In this document: positions 23,783-37,179 of the stretch, one piece after another | Layout: each line of letters opens with the position of its first letter | Position numbering within the stretch: the first letter of the stretch is position 1 | Assembly (NCBI GenBank): GCA_034336665.1 | Contig: CM067592.1 | Coordinates: forward strand, 33,826,717-33,890,716 | Reading direction: 5' to 3' | DNA: 64,000 nt | Origin: Luscinia megarhynchos | Taxonomy: Eukaryota; Chordata; Aves; Passeriformes; Turdidae | Translations under genes and position numbers: made by a program | Notes under the pieces: generated by a model | The model's database searches: none | What the model saw: the letters and a program-made list of their open reading frames with translations, nothing else | What the model was told of the DNA's origin: nothing

Positions 23783-26242
23783 TTTTGAAACAAAGCTGAG
23801 AACTACATTCCGTATTTGGTATTAACATTTTTACTCTCATTTTGAGAAGACTATCAGTAATAAATGGCAGGATAATAAGTTGCTACACAATTAATAACTT
23901 TTTTGTAATCTCTACTTTTTTCCTGTATGATTCCTTCCCTTCCATTCTTTTACATATTTTCCATTGCTCCAAGTATTTCCTTCAAAGATCTTGCAAGGTG
24001 CTGCCCTAACAGTTTGTCTTAGATCCCATACTGCCTATAAACACTGCAGCTTCTGAAAGTGTGTCCTGGGGACATGACATGGGAGACAACTTCTAGTGAC
24101 ATGGGTGTACAAAGTTACAGTACTGTGCAGTACAAGCCCAAAAACTCCCATGAGATTTCTAATTACACCCTTCATTCTGTTTTTCTTCTCTTAAGCAGCA
24201 TTTCAAAACAGATCAATACACACTGAACTGGAGGAGTGAGTTCAGTGCATACAGCTACTGGATTATGCAGAGGTTAACAAATTCTGAACTTTTCTCCCAA
24301 AGGTTACGCTTTTACTAACATGAACTAATGGATTTTTTCTCTTCTTATTTCCTGAACTCTTACTAGTAAGGTCCTAAGCACTACTACAAATAATGGATGC
24401 CCTAAGATACGAAGATTTTGGTATGAAGTTTTCCAGTGTAAACAACATAACTTTTTACACCAACTAGAATTTGGTTCTACCTTTATTTTATTATAGTCTG
24501 TCTTATACATAATATGTTGCTGAATACTTTCTCTAAGCTTTTAACTGATATCATCCAGGATGTTAGATTTTTAAATGTAATAGCAAAATGAGTTAATGTA
24601 AAATTATTATAGCATAGATAATTTAGGGTTGGCATACTTTATCCAGTCTGTTCCAAATCTACTTTGATCAAAAACAATTAAAGGACCACTGAAAAAAAAA
24701 AAAATCTTACAGAAATGTTTATCAGAAGATATATAATAATTGACATTGAGCTTAAAAGCAGTTTTTCAAATAGCTTGGAAGTTTTCCTGAAATAACTACA
24801 GTATGACATTATTTTTTAAAAATGCATATGAATCTCTGTTCTAATAAAGCCAAACATCATAAAACAAAGAGCACTATTAATCAGTTAGTAAAACAAGATA
24901 ATCAAAGGCAAGAACAGTTCTCCAGATCCACTGAGACAAACCTTATCCTAGTAAGAGATTACATGACAAGCCATCTCATTACAAACACAGCTATGTTACT
25001 AAAGCCTAACAACTGCCTGCTCACCTGTATGGAACATTTTCTGACCTCTGCCTGTTTGCCATGACTCATGTTGTTGTCAAGCTAAGAGGTAAAAAACAAA
25101 ACTGCAGCAGTGAAGCCCTTCAGTGCTGTGTCACACCTGATGCTCACATAGCTCACTGCCTTCTCCTCTTTAGGGCCTCTCACATCAGTATCACAAATAC
25201 CAGAGCCCAGATGCAAAAGACTGGGTTCCCCATTCTCATTGAAATGAGAAGAACCTGGTTGCTAAAGGTTTATGTGAATCTAAAACTCAGCACATGTAGA
25301 GCTTATAGAAAGGCAGATGGAGTTTATGAACTACAAGGTAACTGATAAAGCATCTGCCTACTGTGAGGTGAAATAGTATCAAGAAGTATTTATAGCGAGG
25401 GGAAAGTATCAAGAAGCAAAGCAGTTTCATTTACACTAGCAACACATTAGGCAGACACAGGTACACTGATTTGCTCAGTTCGAAAATAATTCAATCATAG
25501 GAACAATGAAATGGCCCTCTGCCCCCAACCCCTAAAGGACACTGTATCTCAGAATTTAAATAGCCACCCATGTAGCAAGGTGAAAACCTGCTTGCTTTGT
25601 AACTATCAGCCACCTTCCTAACTCCCTTGATATGCTTGTTTTGTTTCAGTTTTCAAGCCGATTTCATTAATATCTTAAGCTCTAAGTAAATAATTATTGC
25701 TTTGCTTGCCTTCTCCTTTTGTATTTACAGAGACAACAGGCATGACTCACATGCATATTAAAACAGTGCTGTCTTCCTGAGTTACTGGCCAGAAAGTTAA
25801 ATTTCTTGCACTGCTGTTCACAACTTCAACACCAATAGAAGGTACTAACAAGTTTACTATCAGCCTCATCGTTATTTTCTCAGCATTAGAGACACAATCA
25901 AAATACTATCTAATCTTATTCTTCTGCAAGAGCTTAAGCAGAACTGTTGTTTTTCTAGACTGGAGTCCTCAAGGAGGAGGAAAACCTACAATGCAGCCTG
26001 AGACATTTATCAAGGGAAACATACACTCAGAGGCTTTCATAAATAAAACTTCTTTCTACCTTGAGCAGGAGTTACAATGCCATCACCTTGTAATCAGTTC
26101 AATGCAAAAGGGAGCTCCAGAAATTCCAGTCTAGGATCTTTAAGATATATAACAAATCACTAAGAGACTACCTTCCCTTCCCCAGCAGATATTCAGCATG
26201 TGTTACCAAGACTTTAAAACAGAAAGTATTGCAAATTGTAGA

Positions 26243-26335
26243 TTTTTGTTTGGTTGGTTGATGTGGGGGGTTTTTGTGGTTTTTTTGGTTTGGTTTTTTT
26301 TTTCCTTCTTTTTTTAAATAATTATTGTTTTGTTT
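26243..26335 (+). repeat. T/G-rich low-complexity tract
   Basis: GTTTGGTTGG, a run of six G, then GTTTTTTTGG and long T runs. It is the reverse type of the A/C-rich tracts elsewhere in the window. Confidence 0.85.
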
Positions 26336-26998
26336 AATTCTGGTCCATTATGTTTAGTTTCCTTAGTAAGTGGAATAAAGAGAGAAAAGTCTCCAAAGGA
26401 AAGAGTCAAATGAACCGACAGATTAATAAGTATGATATGGTATTTACATGAACAACCAAAAAAATTTGTGTCTTTGCCAGTTCACCAGCAAATTCCTCCC
26501 ATTTACTTCAGCTACTGACTCAAGAGCAACAAAAGAAAAAACCTCAAACACAACAACATACTGAAATGAAAAAATTTACTAGTCATTATAGGATTTATTT
26601 CAATCAAAATCTACAATAAATATTAGTTTCACAGTAAGAGATGGAAAAGTAATGGACAAAGCAAGTTAAAAAGAATATAGTTAACTAGACAGTGACTCAT
26701 CAACAACACAATTAACTCTGCATTAAGTAGCTGTCTATACAGACTGAAAACATCTTCATCCCATTAGTAATCACCTCCTCTTTTTTTTCCTAGCCCCTTG
26801 ATTAAAAAGGAAACAGTATTTCAGCAGTTAGATCTTCAGAAGAGGTCCAATATGAATTAGTTCTGGCAGTCTGATTTGAGATGTAATTTTTTTTCACCAC
26901 CCCCAGAGATAGCAGAGGGGAAAGAGTGACTATGGCAGCACAAGGACCATGCCACAGATTTACAGGATTAAGAAAGAACAGTATTAAATACAACAAGT

Positions 26999-27017
26999 AA
27001 AAAAAAAAAAAAAAAAA
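26999..27017 (+). repeat. Poly(A) run of 19
   Basis: An uninterrupted A homopolymer. I see no retrocopy upstream of it, so it does not mark a processed pseudogene that I can support. Confidence 0.85.
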
Positions 27018-30000
27018 TCACAGAATATTTCACTGACAAAAACAATAGTAACTGAATTTCAGTTACTTGCAATCTTTCTCCGGATGTTTTTCCCATATTT
27101 TTCATTTCAGTAAGGTATTCAGTAATATTAACATTTGTTCGTCAGGGTCTTAACAAAGAAATGCCTCAGAGAAAAGGAAAACTGTATCTTACAAAAACTG
27201 TGTTCATGTTGCTCACGAAATGACTCACTGAAGCACAATCTAAAGCTTAATTTTAACTGGGTCCTATATAATAAATACAAAGCATAGAAATAAATCTGCA
27301 CTTTTCTTGAACAGAGATTTTATTCCTGGCAGCACACTGCATATCACATATTGTAACTTAGTCTTTACACCAAACGTAGGAAAGTCCTCTAAGAAGGAAT
27401 CTCCTAAGTCCCATAGCTTGGGAGAGGAAGGCAGTCAGCTATAGACTTACCTTTCGACATTTCACATATACTGAGCCAAATTATGAAACCTTTGTTCCTG
27501 CTTATGAAGCCTTTCATGAATAATCTAGTATTAGTCTGAGCAAGTACTTATCAATATAACTAAGAGGACAACCATTGGACTCATCACAATTAATGATGAG
27601 TTACAAGTACCCTTGGATAAGATAAAGAAAAATACTTATGGGCTAGATCTAATGCAATTCTTATTAAAACGTAAAAAGATTTCTTTGAGTATTTGCTTAA
27701 TGAATTTTTTCCAAAAAAGTTTTTACGTGAAGACTTCCAGTAGACTTGTGAAATATGCTTAGAAGGATACTTGATGTCAAGAGGGAACACCTTGTAGAAT
27801 GAATAAATAGAAAAAACATATTTTTGGTTATAATTTCAACTACATCTTTCATCTTCATTACTTTGCTGAGAAAAATTTATAGGAAACTTTCTTACCATCT
27901 CTGTGTAATCTGAAATCCAGGTACTGTGGCTCCTGAATAAAAGCCTAAATACTGCTTAATGGCCAAAAATAACTCATCCTACTGATAATATGTGCAAAAT
28001 CAGAGGCAACTAGGTTTCTATGAGAAAAAGAGCCCTAGGGTAAACTACCCATTCCTCCTAACTGCATGCAAAACATATGGCACTGGTTCAGGTTGCTGGT
28101 CTGCAGTGGTAGTGGGGTGCTGGTTAAATAAATAACAAGAAAGCAACTGTAGATCAGAAAAGAAGAAACTTGGTGTATCTTGGGCCAAGTTTTTTTTTTG
28201 TACTGGAAGAGGCTTGGTTTGCCTGCCCTGTGCACCCCACTGCCAGGACATCCAGTTTAGCTGCCCTATGGACTACAGATGATGACTGTTCAAGTGCACT
28301 ATCTGTAGGGCAGTCACATGCCCCACCAACTGTGAACTCACAACACTGACAAGACAGAGAGGGAGGAGGAAAACACTGCTTAGCTGAGTCAGACTCTGGA
28401 GTCTGAGGCTGGCAGCACAATTAAGAAGTATCTTTCAGAAATCTCAATTGGTGCTTTCACTGTTCATCTACTAGGCAGAAATCACTACTGTTAACAGCAT
28501 TTGACTAGAAGAGCTCAAATAGGAGGAAAATAAGCTTTGCCTTTCCAATTGTTATGTCCGACTTCTACTCAGTTGTAAATACGTATCCTTCTGTTTTCAT
28601 ATCATTGAAACAGTGATAGTGGAAAGGTCAAAAAGCAAGTGCCTAGATTAAAAAGATCAGAGGTGGCAATGCAAAGAAAAAAACCAGGGTGGTGACAGAA
28701 AACATTAACATTTATTTACTACAAATTAACTAGCACAATCCTGCAATTTCCAGAAGATTAATTAGTTACAATTTCTCACAGCAGAAGACAGATTTACTAA
28801 CCCTAAAAAAAAAGTAAGAAAAAGAGAGTCAGTGAAAGCAGAATTAGCAACTTACATATCAAAAGCCCATCCTTGTATTTAGAAACTGCTAATACAATTA
28901 GCAACCTATTAAAAATGCTCTAAAATGGTGCCATTATATGTTTAAATAAGGAGTGGAATTTGGTTTTAACTGTTTAAAAAAACTGATGTCAGAAGAGGCA
29001 GCATTAGTTTTGTCCCATTAAAAAAATTTGCTGGAGCTCTTAAACTGTGTTTGTTGAAGCTAGATTATCTTTTTCCTGCTTGGCACATAGCCAATATTAA
29101 AATAAAGGAATTTTTGATGGTAATTTCTTCATAAATTGCCTTGCTTACATGTTAAATGGCAGTTAAATCACTGCTGTTTCATATCCACAATACAGAATTT
29201 CACTTCTTAAAAGTAACTTTCCCACCATTAAAAAAAAACGAACACTCAAAAGCAGAACAAAACCCCTGACAATCTGTGAAATTTACATACAGAAACCAAT
29301 GGAGAAAAATTTCTTGACAGCCAACAGCTCATACTTTTAATCTCAAAATAAAGATGAACACATACATCTTTTTTTACCAGCAAAAATACTTTCCATCTTG
29401 ATTTTGCAGGTGAATAGGATCAACTTCTATAAGTCAAAACTAATTAAATCTTCAACAAACAAATCAGGACAGCAAGAAGTGGAACCTTGCAGCAAAACTT
29501 CAGTTGCTTACTTTAGCTTCAGGTAGATCACTAAGTTTAGCTCAGGGAAGTAGTCTGTTTCTTGTTTTAATCATTGGAAGGAATATTCAATTAACTGCAC
29601 GATCCTATAAGCCAGTATAAACATATATTAAAAATTACCTCCAAAAGGATCTGGTATGGACTTAGTGACCTTTTCTACAATGTTCTGTTTTTGCACGTGA
29701 GGTCTGAGGTGAAACTCAGAAAATCAGCCACACAATGCTTAATTAAGGTGGAGGGGAAGGGGAGGAGATTTGAAAGAAAGAGTTAAACATAAGATAGTGA
29801 TAAATCATCTTTATACCCTCCTGAAAAGCTGATGCTTTTAGCTTCAGGCACTACTCCAAGTTAAGCTAGAACATCCTCCGTGCTGACCTAACTTCCAGCA
29901 GCAGCTAGCGGATCTGGCAGACACTGCTCTGCTTTCTCTACTTTATCAAAGCCCTTGGTGGTCAAATCCATCTCTGTACCTGAATATTGCAGGGGAATGG

Positions 30001-32957
30001 AGGTAAGTGTGGGGATCCCGAAGCTGGGCAAAAGTAACATGTACCCATAACCACTGCAGTCCATTTTCTGAACCACTCTCAAGACTGTGGAGCATGTATG
30101 CATGTGCAGTTGCCCGAGGCACTGAGCCACAAACATGATTCTAGCATTCAGTTCTGCAATCATATAGGTTTCAAAAAACACCAAACTAGCAATGACTTTG
30201 TTACAATGATGTCATTAAGGGAGGAAACAGTTTTGTTTCATTCAGAGGTCAGAAGGAGGAAGAAAAACCAGGCAATTGCCATATGCAAGCTAGTTTGCTT
30301 CAAGTTTCCTACCTTTGAATTAACTAACATTAATGTAAATTTAAATCCAAGATCCATATTTAGGCTCTTAGCTATGCTGCTTTTGGTAAAAATAACATTT
30401 TCAGGGCCATATAAGCCAGTGAAAGTGACAGGGACTGAAAAAAGGATCCCTACAGCCCACTACAGCTCACCAGGCATGTGAGAGAACTTAGCTCAAAGAG
30501 ACTGTGTAGTTCATGGTGATCCAAGGCAGCATGTGCTCAGCATGCTACTGCTGCTCTTCATTCATGAATCTGTGCTGTAAACTGGATGTGGGTTGATACC
30601 AGGGCTGCCCAGGACAAGACTGCTACTAAAAGTAGGGCAAAGGGCAGAGTGTGTGGGGTACTGGACAGAATCACAGCTAATGATACTGGCAAGGCAGGAG
30701 GAAAAGCTCTGCCTTTGAACCACAACCCCACAACAGCTCTGAACACTTTTCCAGCACCAGTCCTCATTTTAAGGTCTAGTTGTTAGTATTTCAGGCATAG
30801 CCACTGGTCTCAATATATCCAGTACAGGTCTCCACATAGCAAGATGTTGTAAGATGAAAGACTATAGAGACTAAGACTCAGAATGGCAAGATTCCCACAG
30901 AACAGAAGAATTATTTTAAGGGACATGAGCCTTTCCCTTTTTCTATAATTGGTTATGCTGAGGAAAAAAATTTCTATGAAGTGCAGAGGAGAATACTTAG
31001 CTCACTTACTGATTTTATTTATAAATGGCAACCATGATGGCACCCAAAACGTACTGAAACAGTGGAGATTTGTCATTGTTTCTTTCATTAGACTTATCTG
31101 CCAATGTAGTGAAGCTTAACTAGGAGATGGACATGAATACACGTCTGGAATTTGCACGCAGTAGGGTTCTGGTTAAGCAAATTTTTACTCAGACTTTCAA
31201 AATATCTAGGAACTCCAATTTCTAAGACAAAATTACTTCCTAGTGAAAGCATGCATTACACTTCTGCTCATCGTAAGGCCAAGACAGTTACTCTCTTCTT
31301 TTCCTGTACTGTACAGAAGGGATGTTATCTATTTTGTGCAATGCTGTCAAATGCAGACCCAAAATTATGGCATTGTTTTCTGCTGGATTTCTCAGCTACT
31401 TGGAAATAACCATTTTTAACAATAACTGTAGAAAAATTTCCTGGAACTGTGCAGCTGGTACAAATCTGTATCTCCAAAGCAGGTGTTGGAAAATGCAACT
31501 ATATCAGGAAGCCTGTGTTTCACAGTCATATCAACTATTTTTCCAACTGTATGAAGCTGTGCTAAATACTGATTCACATGACTACTTCCTTTACTCTCGC
31601 TGCTAGAGAAAACTAAGACTGTCCTGAGAAACTCACTGAATTCTGAGAAGTCTGAATGCTCAAAAGTAGTATGGGAACCAGGCACAAAGCACAGCTGTGT
31701 AAGAGCGCTCATTTAGTAACCTCCCTCACACTCTTCTACTGAATACAGCTGCACAAAATCTGAGAATACACAAAGTGAAAGGAAAAAAATTTCCAAAAAC
31801 CTTAACACAAGGAGATAGATCTAACAGACAAATAAAAAAAAAAATTAAAAACCAGTTGGCTAAGGGAATACTTTACTTGATATCCTGCTGAGAAACAACT
31901 GTGTCAAGTTCAAAGATTAATGACTTAATGAGACCATGTGAACACTGAAAAAGCATTACTAAACGAACTCTCTTGAGGGACTAACCCTTTTTTTTACAAA
32001 GTAGCATCTTGACAACTCAGCCTACATGTTAACTATATTCCTCCCTTTGCCCACATCTCTACCAACTCCTCTCCCCAAGGTATATTTGTTTAAATTTCCT
32101 CTCACGGTAGTAACTTCGTATGAGAAATCTAATTTTCATCCCTTTCCAAAGAGGAAAGAACTCATAAAATCTAATTCTTGTGTAGTTTAGACCAGTAATG
32201 AAGGACACAAAGAAAAATTGCATTAAAATCTAGCAAAGCCAGAATTTGATTGCATTTTATGTTGGCAAGGATTCTGTCTGTTTCAGTACATCCAGACATT
32301 TGCAACACCTGCCTGGATGCGTTCATAAAAAGTTGTTTTCTACTGCATATCCTAGCCAGTAGATGATAAATCAAGAAAGACCTGCTGGATCACAGAAATA
32401 CATCCCAGTGTGCCCTAGGGAAGTAACTCTGGATAGTACTGACTTCAAAGAAGAAAAACTAAAAACATTACTGTTGCAGGTTCCTTATTTCTCAGATAGG
32501 CAAAACACTACCCACATTGCTGATTCATATGGTATCATCAGACAGCAATGCACAGGAAGCTCCACAGGAAGACCACAAAAGCTGACAGTGTCCAAAAAGG
32601 AACAGATAGGCAGAAACATACCAGTAAGAATGTACACACCCCACTGGAATCAGGAAACTACAAAGCTAGTGAGTGAGCAACTATAGCTCCTACCAACCAT
32701 TAATCCTCATAAAACTACCTCTTGAAAAGATACACTTCTTTTCTGAAAGCAATGAGGAAAATTTAAATAGTTTTCTACAGCAGGGAGTTGCTACTTAGAA
32801 CATTTTGCAATGCAGTGAATTTGTATACCACTAGCAACGGCAGCCAGGGCAAGCCCCTGTTCATCACACAAGAAGGACATAAGCTACAAGGCTTTACTGT
32901 CATGCTTCTCTCTGGTTAGGAAGGCTTTGTTTATAAAAGCTGCATCAAAAAAAGAAC

Positions 32958-32974
32958 TTTTTTTTTTTTTTTTT
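32958..32974 (+). repeat. Poly(T) run of 17
   Basis: An uninterrupted T homopolymer preceded by A-rich sequence. No associated element is recognised. Confidence 0.85.
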
Positions 32975-34974
32975 AAACAGGGCCTTTCTTGATGAGTCTA
33001 ATAACAATGCCACACAATTTCTTTTCCCTATCAGAAGTACTAGAATATCCCACAGAAGAAATTAAAAATTTCCAAGGCTCAGCTTGGAAAAATGCTGAAT
33101 GGTGTTTAGACATTTTTCATAGAGCAGGATTTTCAAGCATTAAATGAACTATACACAACACAGTATAAATACAAAAATTCTGAAGGAGCTTCTAAAAATA
33201 CATAGGTCTGCAAAAATAAACATACCCCCTCAAAATCACAAAAGGGTTCTTAGAACCTTTCTGACCATACTTTAATACCACCTGCATGGTCTATGTTCTC
33301 TTTTTCAGAAATTCTTAATTTATCTCAGTGTGCAGGCTCTCCTGCAGGCTCTGAGAAGATGTATCCATTCATGCATTCCTCAATCGTTACATACACTTTC
33401 TTAAACACCTTCCCTTATGAACAAGTTTGAATCAGACACCAGTAACTCCAACTTTCTTTAATAAAAATCCATTTCATACTGCATATGTAACCGTAGATAC
33501 AAGTACTAGACATATTTTCATGTCTTTTAGTGATGTTTCAGTTCAATACCCATAGCTCCTTCATGGCTCATTATCAAAGTGCCACTTAACTTGTTTTACT
33601 GCAAAAGAGTTTTTAAAAGCTTCTTACAAAGTGACAAGTGGTTGGAAAAACTCCACCTTTTCAAAACCAAGACCAAGTATTGACGTTAATTTTTCCCCAT
33701 ATTCCTACTGCACAGCTAAATTAAAATATCTATAAACTATTTTTGAAAAATGCCACCACATTTCATTTTCTCCTGTGCCCTTCTTTTATTTTTTGACTGC
33801 TGGCTACAGAATTTACAATATTGGATATGTTTTTGCATTGTTTCGAATGGCTTCGTTTTCAATCCTTCATCATTATTCTTTCAACTTTTCAAAGGTCAAG
33901 GCAGTATTTAAAAGTTAAGAGTGACGGAGAAAGGAAAAGAAAGGAAAAAAACAACTAAAGAAAATTAAGTTCTAGGGTTATATTTCAGCGTTAAAGAAAT
34001 CCTTTTTCAATCCAGACTTTGAATAAAGCAAAAATGCATGGGTCAAAGGAACAATTAAAAAAATATATTAAAAGTGTTTAAAAAATATTCTGTGCCAGAA
34101 ATCAGTTTTACCCAATTCCAAGAGTTTTCCACTGAGGGTAAAACCTATTAGTACACTGTATCTACAAATTGGCTTAGGAGATTAACAACTAAACAGTAAG
34201 CCAAATTTTAATTCTGGCTAGTAGGTCATAACAAGAAAAATGGTAAGTCATCATCAGAATTAACCTTAATTAACCTACTCTAATTGTAACAGCTTTTCCA
34301 CAGTACCATTTGTCTCAGAAACTCATATGTATGACAGGCATATCGAAAAGAAGAGACACATGAGAGGTAGAGAAATGTTAGGAAGCAGCTCTTCATAGTA
34401 ACCATCCCTACAATCCAATCCAGCTTTTTTTGGCATGTTTGACACTGTTCACAAAGGGTACTTGCTCATAATGAATTCTTTTCTGAACTACCCAGTAACT
34501 TAGGTCCACCATAGCAATCTAAACATTAAACAATCTACTGTCAAGATCTCTATACTTTCTTGACCAAGATGAAGCATACAACCATAGCCTTGTGATTGTT
34601 TGTTACGTAACTGTTAGCAAAAACTTAAAATGTAACATTACTAACGTCATGTTTTGCTTTTCCTCTGTCAACTTACTCTTCAGAAGCAAAACCCTGTATT
34701 CTTGCCTTGTTACTCACCTTTCTGCAATCACCCAAAGTGAATACAAAGTCTAAGAGCAGAGCTGCATGGACCCATAGCCTGAAAACAGGTAGGCATGTGA
34801 TTGGAAGTGTGAATATGTAATCACCTCTTCAGGTGCAGAGCCTAATTTAACCAGAGAGAAAAAAAGAGCAGAATAATCTTTCAGAAAAAGCAGAGGTCAG
34901 TGGAATGATGTGAATACCTCTACTGGGTGATACATCAAACAATACAATACAAATTATACTTCAGAAACAAAAAA

Positions 34975-35007
34975 GGGGGTTGGGGGAAGGAAGGAGGGAA
35001 GGGTGGG
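34975..35007 (+). other. G-quadruplex candidate
   Basis: Five runs of three or more G occur within 33 bp (34975-34979, 34982-34986, 34996-34998, 35001-35003, 35005-35007), with loops of 1-9 bases. Four runs are enough for an intramolecular quadruplex. It lies on the plus strand, the template strand for GNAQ transcription. Confidence 0.7.
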
Positions 35008-37135
35008 TTATGTTTTCATCTTTCTGTGGATTTTTTAACTACGCTTTTGTCAAGCCAAGGCTGAATTTCATATTAAGACAAAATCTGCTCGCATTTCAGA
35101 CGTTATAACTTCTACCATATAGGAAGAGCACACTGAACAAGGGACTGACAAAATCTAGAGAAAAAATATTATCCATTCAATCTGAAGAACTATTAATTGA
35201 TTGCAATAAACATTATTTCAAGCATCTTGTGTGTTACTAGGAATTACAATGAAGAAATAAGTAACTTCTAGTCATTCTACATGGTAAAATCAGAACACAA
35301 CAGGATCTGAACTCCCAAAAAGAAAGCTTACTGCGAGAAGGAAATATTCTCATAAATTTTCAGAGGAAAACAAGACAAAAATACTTAAATCTGAAATTAA
35401 TTTAGAAATAAGTGTTAGACAAGCTTAGCCTATCTCCTCTAGAAGTGAATTAGGAAACTATGGATTTTAAATATTTCCTCCTTCAAAGTACTTATATATG
35501 ATTATGTTTATCCACTATTTTTATAAAACTGTGTATAAATACCTGTATTTATATAATGCCTGTTAATCATGAAGAAAGTCAGAACCATTCCAAGAGTACA
35601 CAATCTCTCTTTGAGGTAGTACACTACCTCAAAATATATGCCAAACTCCCATTAGACATAAAAGTTTCCTTGAGTGAATTTCACATCTCCACTGCAAGAG
35701 AACACACTGATGTGAACATCTCCTTTCAGACACACAATACGCTCTGCGAGCAAAATAATTAAATAATCAACATCTCTAAATAAAATAAAAGTCAGAAAGG
35801 AAGGAATAAAAAGAAAATGTTTCAAGCATGCTTTCCTGCATTTATGGCCCTTTATCCAGTGCGTGAGCGATCACAAAATCTACAAGAATCTGCCAGCATT
35901 ATTACCACTCATTAGTTCTCCACTCTAGCAGGAACTGTAAAACAATGGAACTGTAAAAATAAAACATGGCCATCAGGCCTCATGCAAGTGGTTTTGTATA
36001 TGAATTATTACATCTCATTAGCGAAACGCAGTTAATCACTTAAAATGTTGTATTTAAACAAAGAAAGAGCTTCATGTAAAATGAAACATTAAAAAAGGAA
36101 GGAAGAAATCTTTTTGCTCTGAAAAAAGAGTAGCTAAAATTTAGTTTTCAAACTTATGTTGAACTGCAAGCTACCAATTTCCTCATTTTGTACCAGTAAA
36201 ATTAACTGCTATTTTACTGGAGAAATGAAGAGTGTCCATTTACCTACATGTTTATTTTAAATAAAGTATTCAAAACTCTTCATAGCAGCATCCAGCCCTT
36301 CTTCTCATTTCTCATATACCATCATCTTTCCCACACATTTGGAAAAATAGCTAGAACTTGGGCTTCTGTTGGGATGAAGTAGTAAATTTCACTTGAGCAG
36401 AACATGACAAGACGAAACAAGTAATTAGTAATCTATTAGAGCAATACAGATAAATGCAAGAGACCTCTGCTCTAAACAGAGAACAAGCAAATGAGTGACT
36501 AGGAGAACAGAATGTACACTACTACATATATGGTGAGTTTTTTGTTTGCTTGTTTCAATTTTATCAAATATAAAGAAGGAAAACAACAGAAAGTAGGACA
36601 AAATGTAAGCACATAAAGATGCACTGAGGTCAAATGTATGTGAGACTGAGGAGGTGCCAGAAAGAAAGGTAGGTAATGAGAAGAGCAGATGACTGACAAA
36701 AAAGACAGCTGAGGAGAGACTGCTATCTATTTAAGATTGTTGAAGTCCTCACAAAGGACTCTTTACAAAGCACTCATGAGGAAACTGCTCGTGGCTTTAT
36801 TGGAATCCCTAAAGCTCACAGATCAATATCCCCATGGGAGGAAACACAGTTATCAGAGAGATAGGCTCCTCCTCGTATTACAGCTCCCAGGGAAAAAAAA
36901 AAAAGCAAGCTATCTTCAGTTCCTTCAGTTCTGTCTGAATGCACGTAGTTAAAGGACCATGATATTTTACATCTTCTATACAGTCTTGCATGTTATCTGA
37001 CTACAGCTATCTATTTCTTGCTAAATGCCTAGGGAGCTTCCTGGTACCAGAGACATTTAACTCTTCTGTAAGACTTGCTGTTTAGTGGGTTATTTTACTT
37101 TGGTTTTGAGCACTTGGAGAAACACCTCAGAGAAC

Positions 37136-37179
37136 TTAAATACTAACCAAGCATTACATATTATTAAATACTAACCAAG
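37136..37179. repeat. 16-bp direct repeat with 12-bp spacer
   Basis: TTAAATACTAACCAAG occurs at 37136-37151 and again at 37164-37179. It is probably a small local duplication; no transposon lies between the copies. Confidence 0.8.

Noticed and set aside
32363..32686. 107-codon plus-strand open frame
   Set aside because: Composition is unremarkable, no family is recognised and no expression context is visible.
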